From Perkinsus marinus ATCC 50983 (lineage: Eukaryota; Perkinsozoa; Perkinsida; Perkinsidae), in contig NW_003207677.1 of the NCBI RefSeq assembly GCF_000006405.1, positions 253,504-317,503 of the forward strand: DNA of 64,000 nt. The letters are read 5' to 3'. This document shows positions 9,561 through 22,170 of this stretch, piece by piece. A model generated the notes under the pieces. The model saw only the letters and a list, made by a program, of their open reading frames with translations. It was not told where the DNA came from and made no database searches. Numbering within the stretch: position 1 is the first letter of the stretch; each line of letters begins with the position of its first letter. A program made the translations under genes and the position numbers.

Positions 9561-11384
9561 TCATTTCATCGATACAACCCAAGGAACTTCGATTTTGACG
9601 GATTGGTGAGATCGACTCGGCTGTTGGTCACCAAGGTCGTTCAGGCCCTGAACTTCAGGGACACTGGTCTTCTCGAGATAATCTCGCGACGGCATGACAT
9701 CTCGACATGCATTTGAGATGAAATTTTCTGGTATGCTAAGCGATTCAACTCTGTGGTGCTGTGATTTACCAACGCGTGTCGTTCTAAACAGTCTGGGATC
9801 ATCGTCGATGACTTGGAGTTCACAACAATGGCTCATAGTCCAGAGTCGAGAGGTTGAAAATGATAAAATGCTAGGAGGCATCCATCGGAATTATGCCGAT
9901 AAAAGGTGAACAAACTGATATTTCAAGAACATTTTTTATAATTTCCAGCGTTGTAGTCAATTCAACTCAAACTGCTAATTAACGAGCTACATCTACGTCT
10001 GCGTGTTCGCGTATCACTCATCAGTACTAATCATGTACAGGAATTCATCATCAGGAAGCAGCTCACTGATAGCAGAGATACGTTTAAGCAAGACGTTGGC
10101 AACAATTGAGATTAAACAACTCGCTGTGAAGCAACTCGAGAGGTGAAGGCATCGTAGACTTGCTGGATTGGTATATTAGAACCCGCTGGGGGAAAAGTAG
10201 TAGATGGTCCGCAGAATCAGTAGATTTACAGCAAAAGGAGCAGCAATGGCAACGCTTGAGCGAAAGCAGAATGAGCATCCGGCAGCGCAACTCCCTTGAT
10301 GAGACGTCACAAAACAGGGGAGAGGAGGTGGGATCTAAGTATCGCAGCACTTGACATGTCATGTCGGACTTGATCAATGTCAATGTACAAGAAAAGCATT
10401 GTTGTCTCGGTAAAGGTGTTGAAAGGATTTTGTAGATAGCTGACGTAGCTTCAGCACCACGGGAGATGACGTGTAATCAGTCACTGAATGAACATGTAAG
10501 TCACATGTTTGATCATTGACGTCACCTGATGTGACGTAGCGCCTGCGAGAAATCACCTCACTGGGATCTTTAGATATTTGCCAAGATTCTCACAGTGAAG
10601 GCATTATAACATATTCCTATGGAACCTATACAGCTCTATGATAGCGAAGCTACAATCGTTAGAATCACTTGGTAGACAAAATTCTCTTCAATTCCGATTT
10701 AACTTCGAACTATACATCAAGTGCCCATGTGAGAGGGATCTGCGCTGACGTATTGCCTATGCGTATAGCGTTGCTGGTGTGCGTCTGTATCCGACTGTCG
10801 ATTGACATCAATAAAGTGAGCCGATCAGTATCTAACGTCTACCTGTAATCGACTGACTTCAAAGACACTGTAATGGAGATTGTGTGTGAGCACGCAAGAA
10901 CCGACTTTATCATCAAATAAGTTAGAGCTGGTAAGCGATCTGCAACTTACTAACTGAAGAATGAGAGTAACAACTGAGAGGATTCTCCTATATACACACG
11001 ACTACATAACCCGATCTGAACTAGCAACTCATTCAGTCGGTCCATGCTGCTCGATGACTCTTCTTATGAACAAAACATGCATTAACGACGATATCTTCAC
11101 CCTTAAAAACTTGATTTAATAACACAGCAAGAACACCTCGGTAGCCTTGTAACTTATCCAATGACAAGTTGGAAGTAGATCTCAAGAAGTCTCTCGGAAC
11201 AACCCTATGATATGAAAAATACCTTTAGTCGCCCGTTAACGGAATTATAGAATGACTACACGTACACTATCTTAACGGAGAACAGTCCAGTATTTAACAT
11301 ACTTGAAGAGAAAATAAACTCTCCTTAAAAAAGAAATTATTGAGATCGTTATGTAGCAGCTCTACCTCAGTGCCCATACTATAC
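9561..11384. repeat. Intergenic spacer, first copy, distal part
   Basis: Homologous to about 15237-17647 of the second spacer, which has an extra ~80 bp near 15304-15383 and a ~540-bp insertion near 16081-16620. It contains the 3' flank of gene 2. It is AT-rich towards 11100-11340. No gene is recognised. Confidence 0.75.
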
Positions 11385-12914
11385 TCACCGCGAACAAACA
11401 GCCTTCTCGACATCTACATTGACGGAAGCGCCAACAGTCTTAGCCTTGCTACCATATTTTCTACTGAAGTAATGTTGAATCTCTTCGAAGGTCTTGCCTT
11501 TCGTCTCTGGAACAACCAACAGAACAAAGATGACCATCACAAGACAAACAACGGCGAAACTCCAGAAGACACCCTGGTATGTTATAGCCTTGCTATAGGC
11601 ATCTAAGAACATGGTGATTATCCAAGAACAGAACCAGTTAGCGCCAGTGGCAATAGATGCGGAAAGACCTCTCACTTCATTGGGGAAGATCTCAGCCATG
11701 ATCAACCATGGGATGGCACCAACACCAATGGAGAAGGAAGCAATGTACAAGAAGGCGGAGAAGATGGCCAACCAGCTGACGTTGATGTCATTAACATCAT
11801 AAAGGAGGAAGAATACACCCAGTAGAATAGCTGCTACACACATACCAGTAGCACCCGCTACCAAAAGAACTCTTCTTCCCGCCATATCCATGATGATGCA
11901 AGCAATTAGAGTTACAGCCACTTGAGCAGCCATAACAGCAAGTGCCATAGCCTCTTTGTTATCCAATCTAGCAGCCTGGAAGATAGTTGTTTGATAAAAT
12001 ATAACGGAATTGATACCGGAGAACTGCTGGAGGACTTGCAAAGCAATACCAATGAGCAACTGCATCTTGCATTGGCCAAGCACACTGAAAGCCCAGGAAG
12101 CACTCTCCTTCGAGGTGTTCTTAGCATTATGGGCAGTTGATATCTCATAAGCCTTCACTTCTTCCATAATCTCAGGATCCTCCTCAACTGACGTAGAACC
12201 TCTAAGTCTTAATAGAACCATCTTGGCATCGTCAGCACGACTATGCTGAGCCAACCAACGAGGAGATTCCGGAACGAAGAACATGCAAATACCCAATAGA
12301 GCACTGGGAATCAAATAAATCCAGCTCACAGTACGCCACTGACAGAAGGTGCTGTCAGTAGCATTGGGATCAGTAGAGCCGGCATCAGTTCTGAAAGCCA
12401 CCCCAAGAACATAGGCGAGGAGAATACCGATTGTGATGGAAAGCTGGTTGCACGCTCCCAAAGCCCCACGAATAGCCGTGGGAGAAACCTCACCGATGTA
12501 GGTGGGAGCCACGACGGACTCAACACCAACAACGAAACCGACCAGAACACGAGCGAACAGCAACTGCCATGAAGTGTGGGCCAATGCCTGCCACGCGTAG
12601 ATCAAAACGAAGCAAGGAGAGCACAACAACAAAGTCCATTTCCTTCCAAACCTCTCGACGAAGGGACCTCCCAATAGGATAGCACCACCCATAGCGCCCA
12701 AGTTAACCAGAGACCCAAACAACGAACCTTCTGTAGATGTATCAAACACATACAAATGGTCATCGGGACCAACCTGGATAAGGACACCATCGGCAGTGGT
12801 AACATGATTCTGCATGGTATCAATAGTCTGACCAGTGAAACCCAAAGTTAGACCAAACATGAGTGGACCTAGTAAACATGCAGCCACAGAGAGTACTGCA
12901 CAGAGGTATCTCAT
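11385..12914 (-). CDS. MFS sugar porter gene 2
   Basis: Intact 509-residue transporter of the MFS sugar-porter family, intronless, expected to move hexoses by facilitated or proton-coupled transport. Motifs: RFGRK at residues 88-92, GACNQLSITIG about 153-163, PESPRWL 215-221, QQFSGIN 296-302, AGRR 345-348, GAIPW in helix 10 at 399-403, and PETKG 469-473 after helix 12. Length and spacing fit a 12-helix porter. The loop between helices 1 and 2 is long (DTMQ to STEG). The start at MRYLC is favoured by conservation among paralogs and by an AG three bases upstream. It is the middle copy of a near-identical tandem trio (genes 1-3). Confidence 0.95.
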   Translation of the reverse strand: MRYLCAVLSVAACLLGPLMFGLTLGFTGQTIDTMQNHVTTADGVLIQVGPDDHLYVFDTSTEGSLFGSLVNLGAMGGAILLGGPFVERFGRKWTLLLCSPCFVLIYAWQALAHTSWQLLFARVLVGFVVGVESVVAPTYIGEVSPTAIRGALGACNQLSITIGILLAYVLGVAFRTDAGSTDPNATDSTFCQWRTVSWIYLIPSALLGICMFFVPESPRWLAQHSRADDAKMVLLRLRGSTSVEEDPEIMEEVKAYEISTAHNAKNTSKESASWAFSVLGQCKMQLLIGIALQVLQQFSGINSVIFYQTTIFQAARLDNKEAMALAVMAAQVAVTLIACIIMDMAGRRVLLVAGATGMCVAAILLGVFFLLYDVNDINVSWLAIFSAFLYIASFSIGVGAIPWLIMAEIFPNEVRGLSASIATGANWFCSWIITMFLDAYSKAITYQGVFWSFAVVCLVMVIFVLLVVPETKGKTFEEIQHYFSRKYGSKAKTVGASVNVDVEKAVCSR

Positions 12915-15036
12915 TGACTATCAAAACATTAACGAACCTGAACAAATGAACCTTAGAGCACAACATAAACATCGACTCCATGCTCGCTAATTCGCTTGCA
13001 TAACTAGTGAGTATCCTGATCGGCACAGATTTCTGCGCATTGTGTCCTGGTTGAGTTATAGGCAGCTCTATCCGGTTTTCTCTAGAAGAATGGATATGCC
13101 GTGCTAGGACCAACAGAGGAATCTCGGAGAACCCAAGAAGACGTCCCTTCTCTCGATGGGTGAGAGCACGTTCGACTTGCATAATCCGAAACTGCGTATC
13201 CACGTAGGTTACAATTCAAATATGTCACAATCAAAATTGGCAGCGTGAGTCTAATTATGTCACTGCCAAAATATACAACAACTAAGACTCATTCCATCTT
13301 GGTCGTGATAAATTGGGATCGTGACAAATTTGGATCAACACGGCTAACGTGGAGTGTAGCATAATAGGATGATGATATCTTATGTACAGCAACGACCGAG
13401 CCGATGATTGGGATGCCAGTGATACCTTCATGATGGGAATCTCAGCCGAGATGGAAATCACTGTGAGGACCCTTCGGCATTTCCAGGCCGAGCTGGTGCG
13501 TCTGTCACTATGTATGCGGTGGTCGAAAACCCATAGACGCTGAGGTTGGGAGAGGCATACGTGACACTGAAGCCCGCAAAATGAGGATTCACTGCGAGCC
13601 TCGCAGCTCGAAGCCAGATTCACGTATGCAGGACCCGTGCATGGATACAGCAAAAGGATAGGAGCCCAACAGCATTCAACCCCCAAATGTAACCGCTCCA
13701 AGCCTCTCAACATCAAGAAAAGGGCGGAAAGAGAAGACGTTTATCCACTACATACCTGATGATCGACACCTTCCGTCATGCTGCGATTAGCCTGCTAGCC
13801 AAACCGCAAGTACTACAAAGTACAAAATGAATTCACGCATGCCATGCACACACACTTGTGCGATTATGTCTTCTGAGAGGGTATCTCAGCCAAGTGCTTC
13901 CCCTCAAGGAAGTCTAGGAGTATATTGCTCTACGAATCGTAGACTACGATAGAACAACGGACTGGTGTCAACGACTCCTTCTACTGTGCTTCACCCGCCA
14001 AGCTGTAGACTCGCAGCGAGGTCACGGCAGTTAGCAGCGCGACTTTGTGCGGGACAACTCTCACTCACCCCAGGACATTCATTCACTCGTGAGATAGTCA
14101 CCTGGCCAGTGTATGACTGCGAGATCCTGATAGATAACTTGATACACTACTTCCAATCCTTCCCAGCAGACCAGAAGGCGGGTCAGAGAAAGTGCGCTCA
14201 TCATTCGTATAAAGTCGAATTTGATCTGAGACGCAACTTGCGCGCAAGTGCTTCAATCAACTAACGGGTTCCTCACACAGCACCTACATGCTCGCATTAA
14301 TCTCATGTGATCATTTACGTATTTCTAGTGGACGGTCGTCAGACAGACGCATCACGGTCCGGTTCCCATGGGGCTCCGGTTCGCGAGTTTCGACATCCTG
14401 AAGTTTGCGCTCCTCAAATCAGCGAGATACTAAACGACCATCTAACTCACCGATGTTAACCTGTTGCGTCGAAAATGCAGTCGAGAGACTCTAAACCGTG
14501 TGGAAGTCGACCGTTGCGAGGTAGTTCAGTCGATAATTAAATTATCATAATTTACGGTTCATCCTACTAAATCAGCTGTATAGCGCCCAATTGAGGCCAA
14601 TGGAATGTGTTCATCTGAGGACCTCTATCGCCCTAAGGTGGAGGAGTTCGCGTTCCCGAACGCCATATTTTTCCTTGTCGCACCGACCGGACAGAGCACT
14701 AACTATACCGTTATATACTGTACCCTCTTCGATGAGTTGTTTGGCGAGCTCGTCAACCACCGTCAAACGCACACGTATAGTGACTCATCAACGCGGAATC
14801 GACAATACTGGAAGCTAAACTGAAAAGACTGATCGAATGTCAGCACAAAATGAGGAAGTGTCGTCTAAACAGAATTTCTTCCACAACGCTGCTTACTCTA
14901 GCGTAGAAAAATATAGCATATCGCTGCTCACGATATAGGTTCAACAACTCCATCGATGGTAGACTACTGTTGGAGTAGTAATCAAGGGAAAACGGAGCAT
15001 GTACCCGGTGAGGTCGATGCGACTATGATATCGCGA
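12915..15036. repeat. Intergenic spacer, second copy, proximal part
   Basis: Near-identical to 1016-3059 apart from small indels, showing that gene plus spacer were duplicated as a unit. The presumed promoter of gene 2 lies here. No gene is recognised. Confidence 0.75.
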
Positions 15037-15236
15037 GGTACGCCTCCGTGAAACGACTCCTCCATTCGGGGCAACTATGCCAGTACAAGATACGTTCTCG
15101 TGCGATCGATTCCTCTAGTCAGGACGACTATGCCATTACAAGGTGTGCCTTCGTGAGATCGATTTCTACTCGGGGCGACTATGCCATAACGAGATATGCC
15201 TTCGTGAGATCGATTTCGTCATCCGGGGCGACTCAT
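15037..15236. repeat. 53-bp satellite, short unexpanded array
   Basis: About four satellite units at the site that corresponds to the large array of 3060-4078 plus 9342-9560. It lacks the retroelement and so shows the state before expansion and insertion. Confidence 0.85.
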
Positions 15237-17647
15237 TTCATCGATACACCAAAGGAACTTCGATTTTGACGGATTGGTGAGATCGACTCGGCTGTTGGTC
15301 ACCACTTATTCCATTCGAGTAGATATGATAGGACTCCAGCTCGATGGGTCATCTGTTAGACGAAGCCCATATCGCAACAGTTCAAGGTCGTTCAGGCCCT
15401 GAACTTCAGGGACACTGGTCTTATCGAGATAATCTCGCGACGGCATGACATCTCGACTTGCATTTGAGATGAAATTTTCTGGTATGCTAAGCGATTCAAC
15501 TCTGTGGTGCTGTAATTTACCAACGCGTGTCGTTCTAAACAGTCTGGGATCATCGTCCATGTCTTGGAGTTCACAACAATGGCTCATAGTCCAGAGTCGA
15601 GAGGTTGAAAATGATAAAATGCTAGGAGGCATCCATCGGAATTATGCCGATAAAAGGTGAACAAACTGATATTTCAAGAACATTTTTTATAATTTCCAGC
15701 ATTGAAGTCAATTCAATTCAAACTGTTAATTAACGAGCTACATCTACATCTGCGTGTTCGCGTATCACTCATCAGTACTAATCATGTACAGGAATTCATT
15801 ATCAGGAAGCAGCTCACTGATAGCAGAAATACGTTTAAGCAAGACGTTGGCAACAATTGAGATTAAATAACTCGCTGTCGGAGAGGTGAAGGCATCGTAG
15901 ACTTGCTGGATTGGTATATTAGAACCCGCTGGGGGGAAAGTAGTAGATGCCATCTACTAGATGGTCCGCAGAATCAGTAGATTTACAGCAAAAGGAGCAG
16001 CAATGGTAACGCTTGAGCGAAAGCAGAATGAGCATCCATAAGGCAACGCACCCCCCTTGATGAGACATCACAAAACAGGGCTGCACACATCAATCCAAGC
16101 AGTTTTCGGTAATCCACGCAACCTCCCATAATCCAAGCAAATCCGCTCAATCCAAGCTATATGGTGCATGACAGAATGTGATTGGGGTAGTGACAAGTAA
16201 AAAAGGGCAAGCGAGCGAAGCGAGCTAGCCGAGGAAACCTCTTGGTGTCTTCTCTGTTCACATCTCTGTTTAACACTGTTTTAGCTTTTCTGCGGCGTCC
16301 GCCGAGTACTTCACTAATTCTATTGACCGTTTACGCCTTTCCCCTTTCCCTACTCAATGACCTTGACGAATCGTCTATTGTTTCACGTATATATGTGCAC
16401 TAACTTGTGATGACATCGTGAACCTTTTGGGGAGCAATCACAACGATACTATCTGCTCGACTACTTGCCCTAGTGATCTCTGAGCTTCGCGAGACTTCGG
16501 GCGAACCTATCGCAATTCGGGCCGAAACGTCAAGACAAACCATAATATGGTAAGTGAAGCAGTACTCACAAGAACAAGCATATGTGCAAAGTATACTAAT
16601 CTATGTGAGTTAATCTAAGTAGGGGAAAGGAAGTGGGATCTAGTATCGCAGCACTTGACACGTCATGTCGGACTTGATCAATGTCAATCTACAAGAAAAG
16701 CATTGTTGTCTCGGGAAAGGTGTTGAAAGGATTTTGTAGATAGCTGACGTAGCTCCAGCACCACGGGAGATGCTGTGTAATCAGTCACTGAATGAACATG
16801 TAAGTCACATGTTTGATCATTGACGTCACCTGATGAGAGGTAGCGCCTGCGAGAAATTAGCTCACTGGGATCTTTAGATATTTGCCAAGATTCTCACAGT
16901 GAAGGCCTTTAACGCCTGGCGTATAACATATTCCTATGGAACCTATACAGCTCTCTGATAGCGAAGCTACAATCGTTAGAATTACTCGGTAGACAAAATT
17001 CTCTTCAATTCCGATTCAGCTTTGAACTATACATGAAGCGCCCATGTGAGAGGGATCTGCGCTGACGTACTGCCTATGCGTATAGCGTTGCTGGTGTGCT
17101 TCTGTATCCGACTGTCGATTGAAATCAATAAAGTGAGCCGATCAGTATCTAACGTCTACCTGTAACCGACTGACTTCAAATACACTGTAATGGAGATTGT
17201 GTGTGAGCACGCAAGAACCGACTTTATCATCAAATAAGTTACAGCTGGTAAGCGATCTGCAACTTACTAACTTGAGAATGAGAGTAACAACTGAGAGAAT
17301 TCTCCTATATACACACGACTACATAACTCGATCTGAACAAGCAACTTAACGACGATATCTCCACCCATCAAAACTTGATTAACTAACACAGCAAGAACAC
17401 CTCGGTAGCCTTGTAACTTATCCAATGACAAGTTGGGAGTAGATCTCAAGAAGTCTCTCGGAACAACCTTATAATATGAAAAATACCTTTGGTCGCCCGT
17501 TAACGGATTTATAGAATGATTACACGTACACTATCTTAACGGAGAACAGTCCATATTCAACATACTTGAAGAGAAAATAAACTATCCTTAAAGGAGAAAT
17601 TATTCAAATCGTTATGTAGCAGCACTACCTCAGTGCCGATACCTTAC
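15237..17647. repeat. Intergenic spacer, second copy, distal part
   Basis: Homologous to 9561-11384 with an insertion at about 16081-16620. It holds the 3' flank of gene 3. No coding sequence is recognised. Confidence 0.75.
16081..16620. mobile_element. ~540-bp insertion of unknown type in second spacer
   Basis: Relative to the first spacer (about 10317), extra sequence splits ACAGGG from AGG...GTGGG. It begins with several copies of the motif AATCCAAGC within 70 bp and ends with TTAATCTAAGTAG. Flanking GGG on both sides could be a short target duplication. No ORF or clear terminal inverted repeats are seen, so class is unknown; a deletion in the first spacer is the alternative. Confidence 0.5.
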
Positions 17648-19177
17648 TCACTGCGAACAAACAGCCTTCTCGACATCTACATTGACGGGAGCTTCAACAG
17701 CCTCACCATTTCTTCTACTGAAGTAATGTCGAATCTCTTCGAAGGTCTTGCCTTTTGTCTCTGGAACAACCAACAGAACAAAGATGACCGTCACAAGACA
17801 AACAACGGCGAAACTCCAGAAGACACCCTGGTAGGTTATAGCCTCTCCATAGTCATCTAAGAACATGGTGACTATCCAAGAACAGATAAAGTGAACGCCA
17901 GTGGCGATAGATGCAGAGAGACCCCTCACTTCATTGGGGAAGATCTCAGCCATGATCAACCATGAGATGGCACCAACACCAATGGAGTAGGAAGCAATGT
18001 ACAAGAAGGCAGAGAAGATGGCCAACCAACTGACGCTGTTATCATTAACATCATCAAGGAAGAAGAATACACCCAGTAGAATAGCTCCTACACACATACC
18101 AGTAGCACCCGCTACCAAAAGAACTCTTCTTCCCGCCATATCCATGATGATGCAAGCAATTAGAGTTACAACCACTTGAGCAGCCATAACAGCAAGTGCC
18201 ATAGCCTCTTTGTTATCTAATCCAGCAGCCTGGAAGATAGTTGTTTGATAAAATATAACGCCATTGATACCGGAGAACTGCTGAAGGACTTGCAAAGCAA
18301 TACCAATGAACAACTGCATCTTGCATTGTCCAAGCGCACTGAAAGCCCAAGAGGCACTCTCCTTCCAGGTGTTCTTTGCGTTCTTAGCATGATGGGCAGC
18401 TGATATCTCATAAGCCTTCACTTCTTCCATGATCTCAGGATCCTCTTCAACTGACTCATAACCTCTCAGTTTCAATAGAACCTTCTTGGCATCGTCAGCA
18501 CGACTATGCTCAGCTAACCAACGAGGAGATTCCGGAACGAAGAATATGCAGACACCCAATAGTGCACTGGGAATCAAATAAATCCAACTCACAGTACGCC
18601 ACTGACAGAAGGTGCTGTCGGTAGCATTGGGATCAATAGAGCCGGCATCAGTTCTGAAAGCCATCCCAAGAGCATAGGCGAGAAGGACACCGATTGTGAT
18701 GGAAAGCTGGTTGCACGCTCCCAAAGCCCCTCGAATAGCCGTGGGAGAAACCTCACCGATGTAGGTGGGAGCCACGACGGACTCAACACCAACAACGAAA
18801 CCGACCAAAACACGAACGAGCAGCAACTGCCATGAAGTGTGGGCCAATGCCTGCCACGCGTAGATCAAAACGAAGCAAGGAGAGCACAACAACAAAGTCC
18901 GTTTCCTGCCGAACTTCTCACTGAAGGGACCCCCCAATAGGATAGCACCACCCATAGCGCCCAAGTTAACCAGAGACCCAAACAACGAACCTTCTGTAGA
19001 TGTATCAAACACATACAAATGGTCATCGGGACCAACCTGGATAAGGACACCATCGGCAGTGGTAACATGATTCTGCATGGTATCAATAGTCTGACCAGTG
19101 AAACCCAAAGTTAGACCAAACATGAGTGGACCTAGTAAACATGCAGCCACAGAGAGTACTGCACAGAGGTATCTCAT
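17648..19177 (-). CDS. MFS sugar porter gene 3
   Basis: Intact 509-residue sugar-porter paralog, intronless, closest to genes 1 and 2. It carries EKFGRKR, PESPRWL, QQFSGIN, AGRR and PETKG at the expected spacing. One oddity: the helix-10 motif that is GAIPW in genes 2 and 4-6 and GPIPW in genes 7-8 reads GAISW here, so the conserved proline is replaced by serine. The region 245-275 also differs (HHAKNAKNTWKES). Expected to be a 12-helix membrane transporter; the proline change might alter specificity or rate. Start choice as for gene 2. Confidence 0.94.
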   Translation of the reverse strand: MRYLCAVLSVAACLLGPLMFGLTLGFTGQTIDTMQNHVTTADGVLIQVGPDDHLYVFDTSTEGSLFGSLVNLGAMGGAILLGGPFSEKFGRKRTLLLCSPCFVLIYAWQALAHTSWQLLLVRVLVGFVVGVESVVAPTYIGEVSPTAIRGALGACNQLSITIGVLLAYALGMAFRTDAGSIDPNATDSTFCQWRTVSWIYLIPSALLGVCIFFVPESPRWLAEHSRADDAKKVLLKLRGYESVEEDPEIMEEVKAYEISAAHHAKNAKNTWKESASWAFSALGQCKMQLFIGIALQVLQQFSGINGVIFYQTTIFQAAGLDNKEAMALAVMAAQVVVTLIACIIMDMAGRRVLLVAGATGMCVGAILLGVFFFLDDVNDNSVSWLAIFSAFLYIASYSIGVGAISWLIMAEIFPNEVRGLSASIATGVHFICSWIVTMFLDDYGEAITYQGVFWSFAVVCLVTVIFVLLVVPETKGKTFEEIRHYFSRRNGEAVEAPVNVDVEKAVCSQ

Positions 19178-20604
19178 TGACTATTAAAACATCAATGAAT
19201 CTGAACAAATGAACCTTAGAGTACAACATAAACATCGACTCCATGCTCGCTAATTCGCTTGCATAACTACTGAGTATCCTGATCGGCACAGATTTCTGCG
19301 GACTGTGTCCTGGTTGGGTTATAGGCAGCTCTATCCGGTTTTGTCTACAAGAATGGATATGCCGTGCTAGGACCAACAGAGGAATCTCGGAGAATCCAAG
19401 AAGACGTCCCTTCTCTCGATGGATGAGAGCACGTTCGACTTGCAGAATCCAAAACTGCGTATCCACGTAGGTGACAATTCAAATATGTCACAACCAAGAT
19501 TGGCAATGCGGGTCCAATTATATGTCACTTCCAAAGCATACTACAGCTAAAGACTCATCCAATCTTGGTTGTGATAAATTGGGATAGTGACAAGTTTGGA
19601 TCAACACGGCTAATGTGGAGTGTAGCATAATAGGATGATGACATCTTATGTACAGCAACGACCGATGGTTAGGATGCCAGCGATGCCCTCATGATGAGAG
19701 TCTCAGCCGAGATGGAAATCAATGTGAGGACCCTTCGGCGTTACCAGGCCGAGCTGGTGCGTCTGTCACTATGCATGCGGTGGTCGGAAACCCATAGACA
19801 CTGACGTGACACTGAAGCCCACAAAATGAAGATTCACTGCGAGCCTCGCAGCGCGAGGCCAGATTCACGTATGCAGACCCCGTGCATGGTTACAACAAAG
19901 GGATACAAGCCCAACAGCATTTAACCCCTAAATGTCACCGCTCCGAGTATCTCAACATCAAGAGAAGGGCGGTAAGGGAAGACGTTTATTCACCACATAC
20001 CTGATGATCAACACCTCCCATCACGCTGCGATTAGCCTGCTGGCCGAACCGCAAGTACTACAGAGTACAAAATGAATTCACGCATGCCATGCACACACAC
20101 TTGTGCAATTATGTCTTCTGAGAGAGTATCTCAGCCAAGTGCTTCCCCCTCAAAGAAGCCTAGGAGTATATTGCTCTACGATAGAATAACGGACTGGTGT
20201 CAACGACTGCTTCTACTGCGTTTCACCCGCCAAGTCATCGTTTCCCTATTTCTAACAGTATTTCGGTATATACTCCACCCTTCTTCGATTAACTAACACA
20301 AATAATCGTTCGAGTTGACTTGAACTTCTTTTTGGTAGGAAGTAGGAACAGTATAATCAACCGCTGAGGAAAACCTGGGCGACTCTAAAATAAAACCGAG
20401 AACACACAAACAAAGACAAAGCGAAATAGAGTTGATAGAATACATATCATGTTATAAAGTTCAAGAGCAGCATCTCAGTTATAAATACGACTGGCGCTCG
20501 CAAATCACTGATACATCGATGAAAGGGAGCTTCCATCGTGACTGAGACAGAACTCTCATGGTTCATAGAGCAGCATCACTGTTGAAATTCCACGTCTTTG
20601 TAGC
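19178..20604. repeat. Intergenic spacer between genes 3 and 4
   Basis: Up to about 20236 this is a third, more diverged copy of the start of the spacers at 1016 and 12915. From 20237 it is unique and AT-rich and holds the 3' flank of gene 4. No satellite and no gene are seen. Confidence 0.7.
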
Positions 20605-22170
20605 CTAGTTGTTTGTCGGAATCACTTTGTCATCCGCAGCAACTACTGGGTTCGTGTGGGATGCGGTCTTCTTCTTACCGAAGCAATCGCAATTCACAAC
20701 CTTGCCGCTGTTGAAGTGCTCCTGGATCACTTCAAAGGACCTTCCCTTAGTCTCGGGCACGAATACCAATACGAAGACAGCCAAGACCATGCACATGAAG
20801 GCAAAACTCCAGAAGACGCCTTGATAAGTGATTGCTTGCCTGTAGTCATCCAAGAACATAGTGACGATCCAAGAGAAGAACCAGTTGACAGCGGTAGCAA
20901 TAGACGCAGAAAGACCTCTCACTTCATTAGGGAAGATCTCAGCCATGATCAACCATGGGATGGCACCAACACCAATGGAGAAGGAAGCAATATACAAGAA
21001 GGCGGAGAAGATGGCCAACCACGCAATATCATTATCATCGATATCTTGCTCGAAGAAGAAAACACCCAATAAAATAGCAGCTATACACATACCAACTGCG
21101 CCCAATACGAGCAGGAATCTTCTACCGGCCATATCCATTACAATACAAGCAATGAACGTGACAATGACTTGCACTGCCATGACGGCAAGAGCCATGGACT
21201 CCTTACCATTCAAACCAGCTGCCTGGAAAATAGTTGTCTGATAAAAGATGACAGCGTTGATACCCGACAACTGCTGTAGAATTTGCAGAACCACACCAAT
21301 GAAAAGTTGCATTTTACACTTTCCCAGAGCATGCCAGGACCATTCGGCGGTCTCCTTCCAGTTACTCTTCGCGTTCTTACTATTTTGTTCAGCTTCAGCT
21401 TCATAAGCCTTCACCTCCTCCATGATCTCGGGATCTTCCTCGACCGTTTTAGAACCACGTAGTCTCAGCAGAACCCTAGTGGCAGCATCAGCACGATTAT
21501 GCTCAGCCAACCAACGAGGGGATTCCGGGACGAAAAACATACATATACCAAGGAGAGCACTGGGAATCAGATAGATCCAACACACATCACGCCATTGACA
21601 GAAAGTGCTCGAATCAGCATTAGGATCAGTCGAACCAGAGTCCGTCCTGAATCCCAGACCAAGGGCGTAGGCAATAAGAATACCGATAGTAATAGACAAC
21701 TGGTTACAGGCACCCAAGGCACCACGAATCTTAGTCGGGGATACCTCGCCAATATACGTGGGAGTTACAACAGACTCCACACCAACAACGAAACCAATGA
21801 GCACACGCTCAAATAACAGTTGCCACGCAGTATGTGCCAATGCCTGCCATACGTAACACAGCAAGAAACAGGGAGAGCATCCCAAAAGAACCCACTTCCT
21901 GCCGAACTTCTCGATGAACGGTCCACCCAGAAGAATAGCACCTCCCATAGCACCAAGATTAACTAGTGAACCGAACAAAGAACCCAGTTGAGAGTTGTCG
22001 AAGACATATAGGTGATCATCGGGGCCCACTTGAATAGGAGTACCATCAGACGTAGTAACACTATTTTGCATGGTATCAATGGTCTGACCAGTGAACCCCA
22101 GAGTGAGACCGAACATAAGAGGTCCGAGGCATGAAGCAGCCACGGAAAGGCACGCACAGAGATATTTCAT
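20605..22170 (-). CDS. MFS sugar porter gene 4
   Basis: A 521-residue sugar porter of the second subfamily if it starts at MKYLCACLSVAA (22168-22170); the frame stays open 19 codons further upstream (to 22227), but the paralogs all begin at this M-K/R-Y. Motifs: EKFGRKW, GACNQLSITIG, PESPRWL, QQLSGIN, AGRR, GAIPW, PETKG. The C-terminus is longer and more polar than in genes 1-3 (CDCFGKKK). Intronless and closely related to gene 5. Plain membrane transporter; substrate unknown. Confidence 0.94.
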   Translation of the reverse strand: MKYLCACLSVAASCLGPLMFGLTLGFTGQTIDTMQNSVTTSDGTPIQVGPDDHLYVFDNSQLGSLFGSLVNLGAMGGAILLGGPFIEKFGRKWVLLGCSPCFLLCYVWQALAHTAWQLLFERVLIGFVVGVESVVTPTYIGEVSPTKIRGALGACNQLSITIGILIAYALGLGFRTDSGSTDPNADSSTFCQWRDVCWIYLIPSALLGICMFFVPESPRWLAEHNRADAATRVLLRLRGSKTVEEDPEIMEEVKAYEAEAEQNSKNAKSNWKETAEWSWHALGKCKMQLFIGVVLQILQQLSGINAVIFYQTTIFQAAGLNGKESMALAVMAVQVIVTFIACIVMDMAGRRFLLVLGAVGMCIAAILLGVFFFEQDIDDNDIAWLAIFSAFLYIASFSIGVGAIPWLIMAEIFPNEVRGLSASIATAVNWFFSWIVTMFLDDYRQAITYQGVFWSFAFMCMVLAVFVLVFVPETKGRSFEVIQEHFNSGKVVNCDCFGKKKTASHTNPVVAADDKVIPTNN

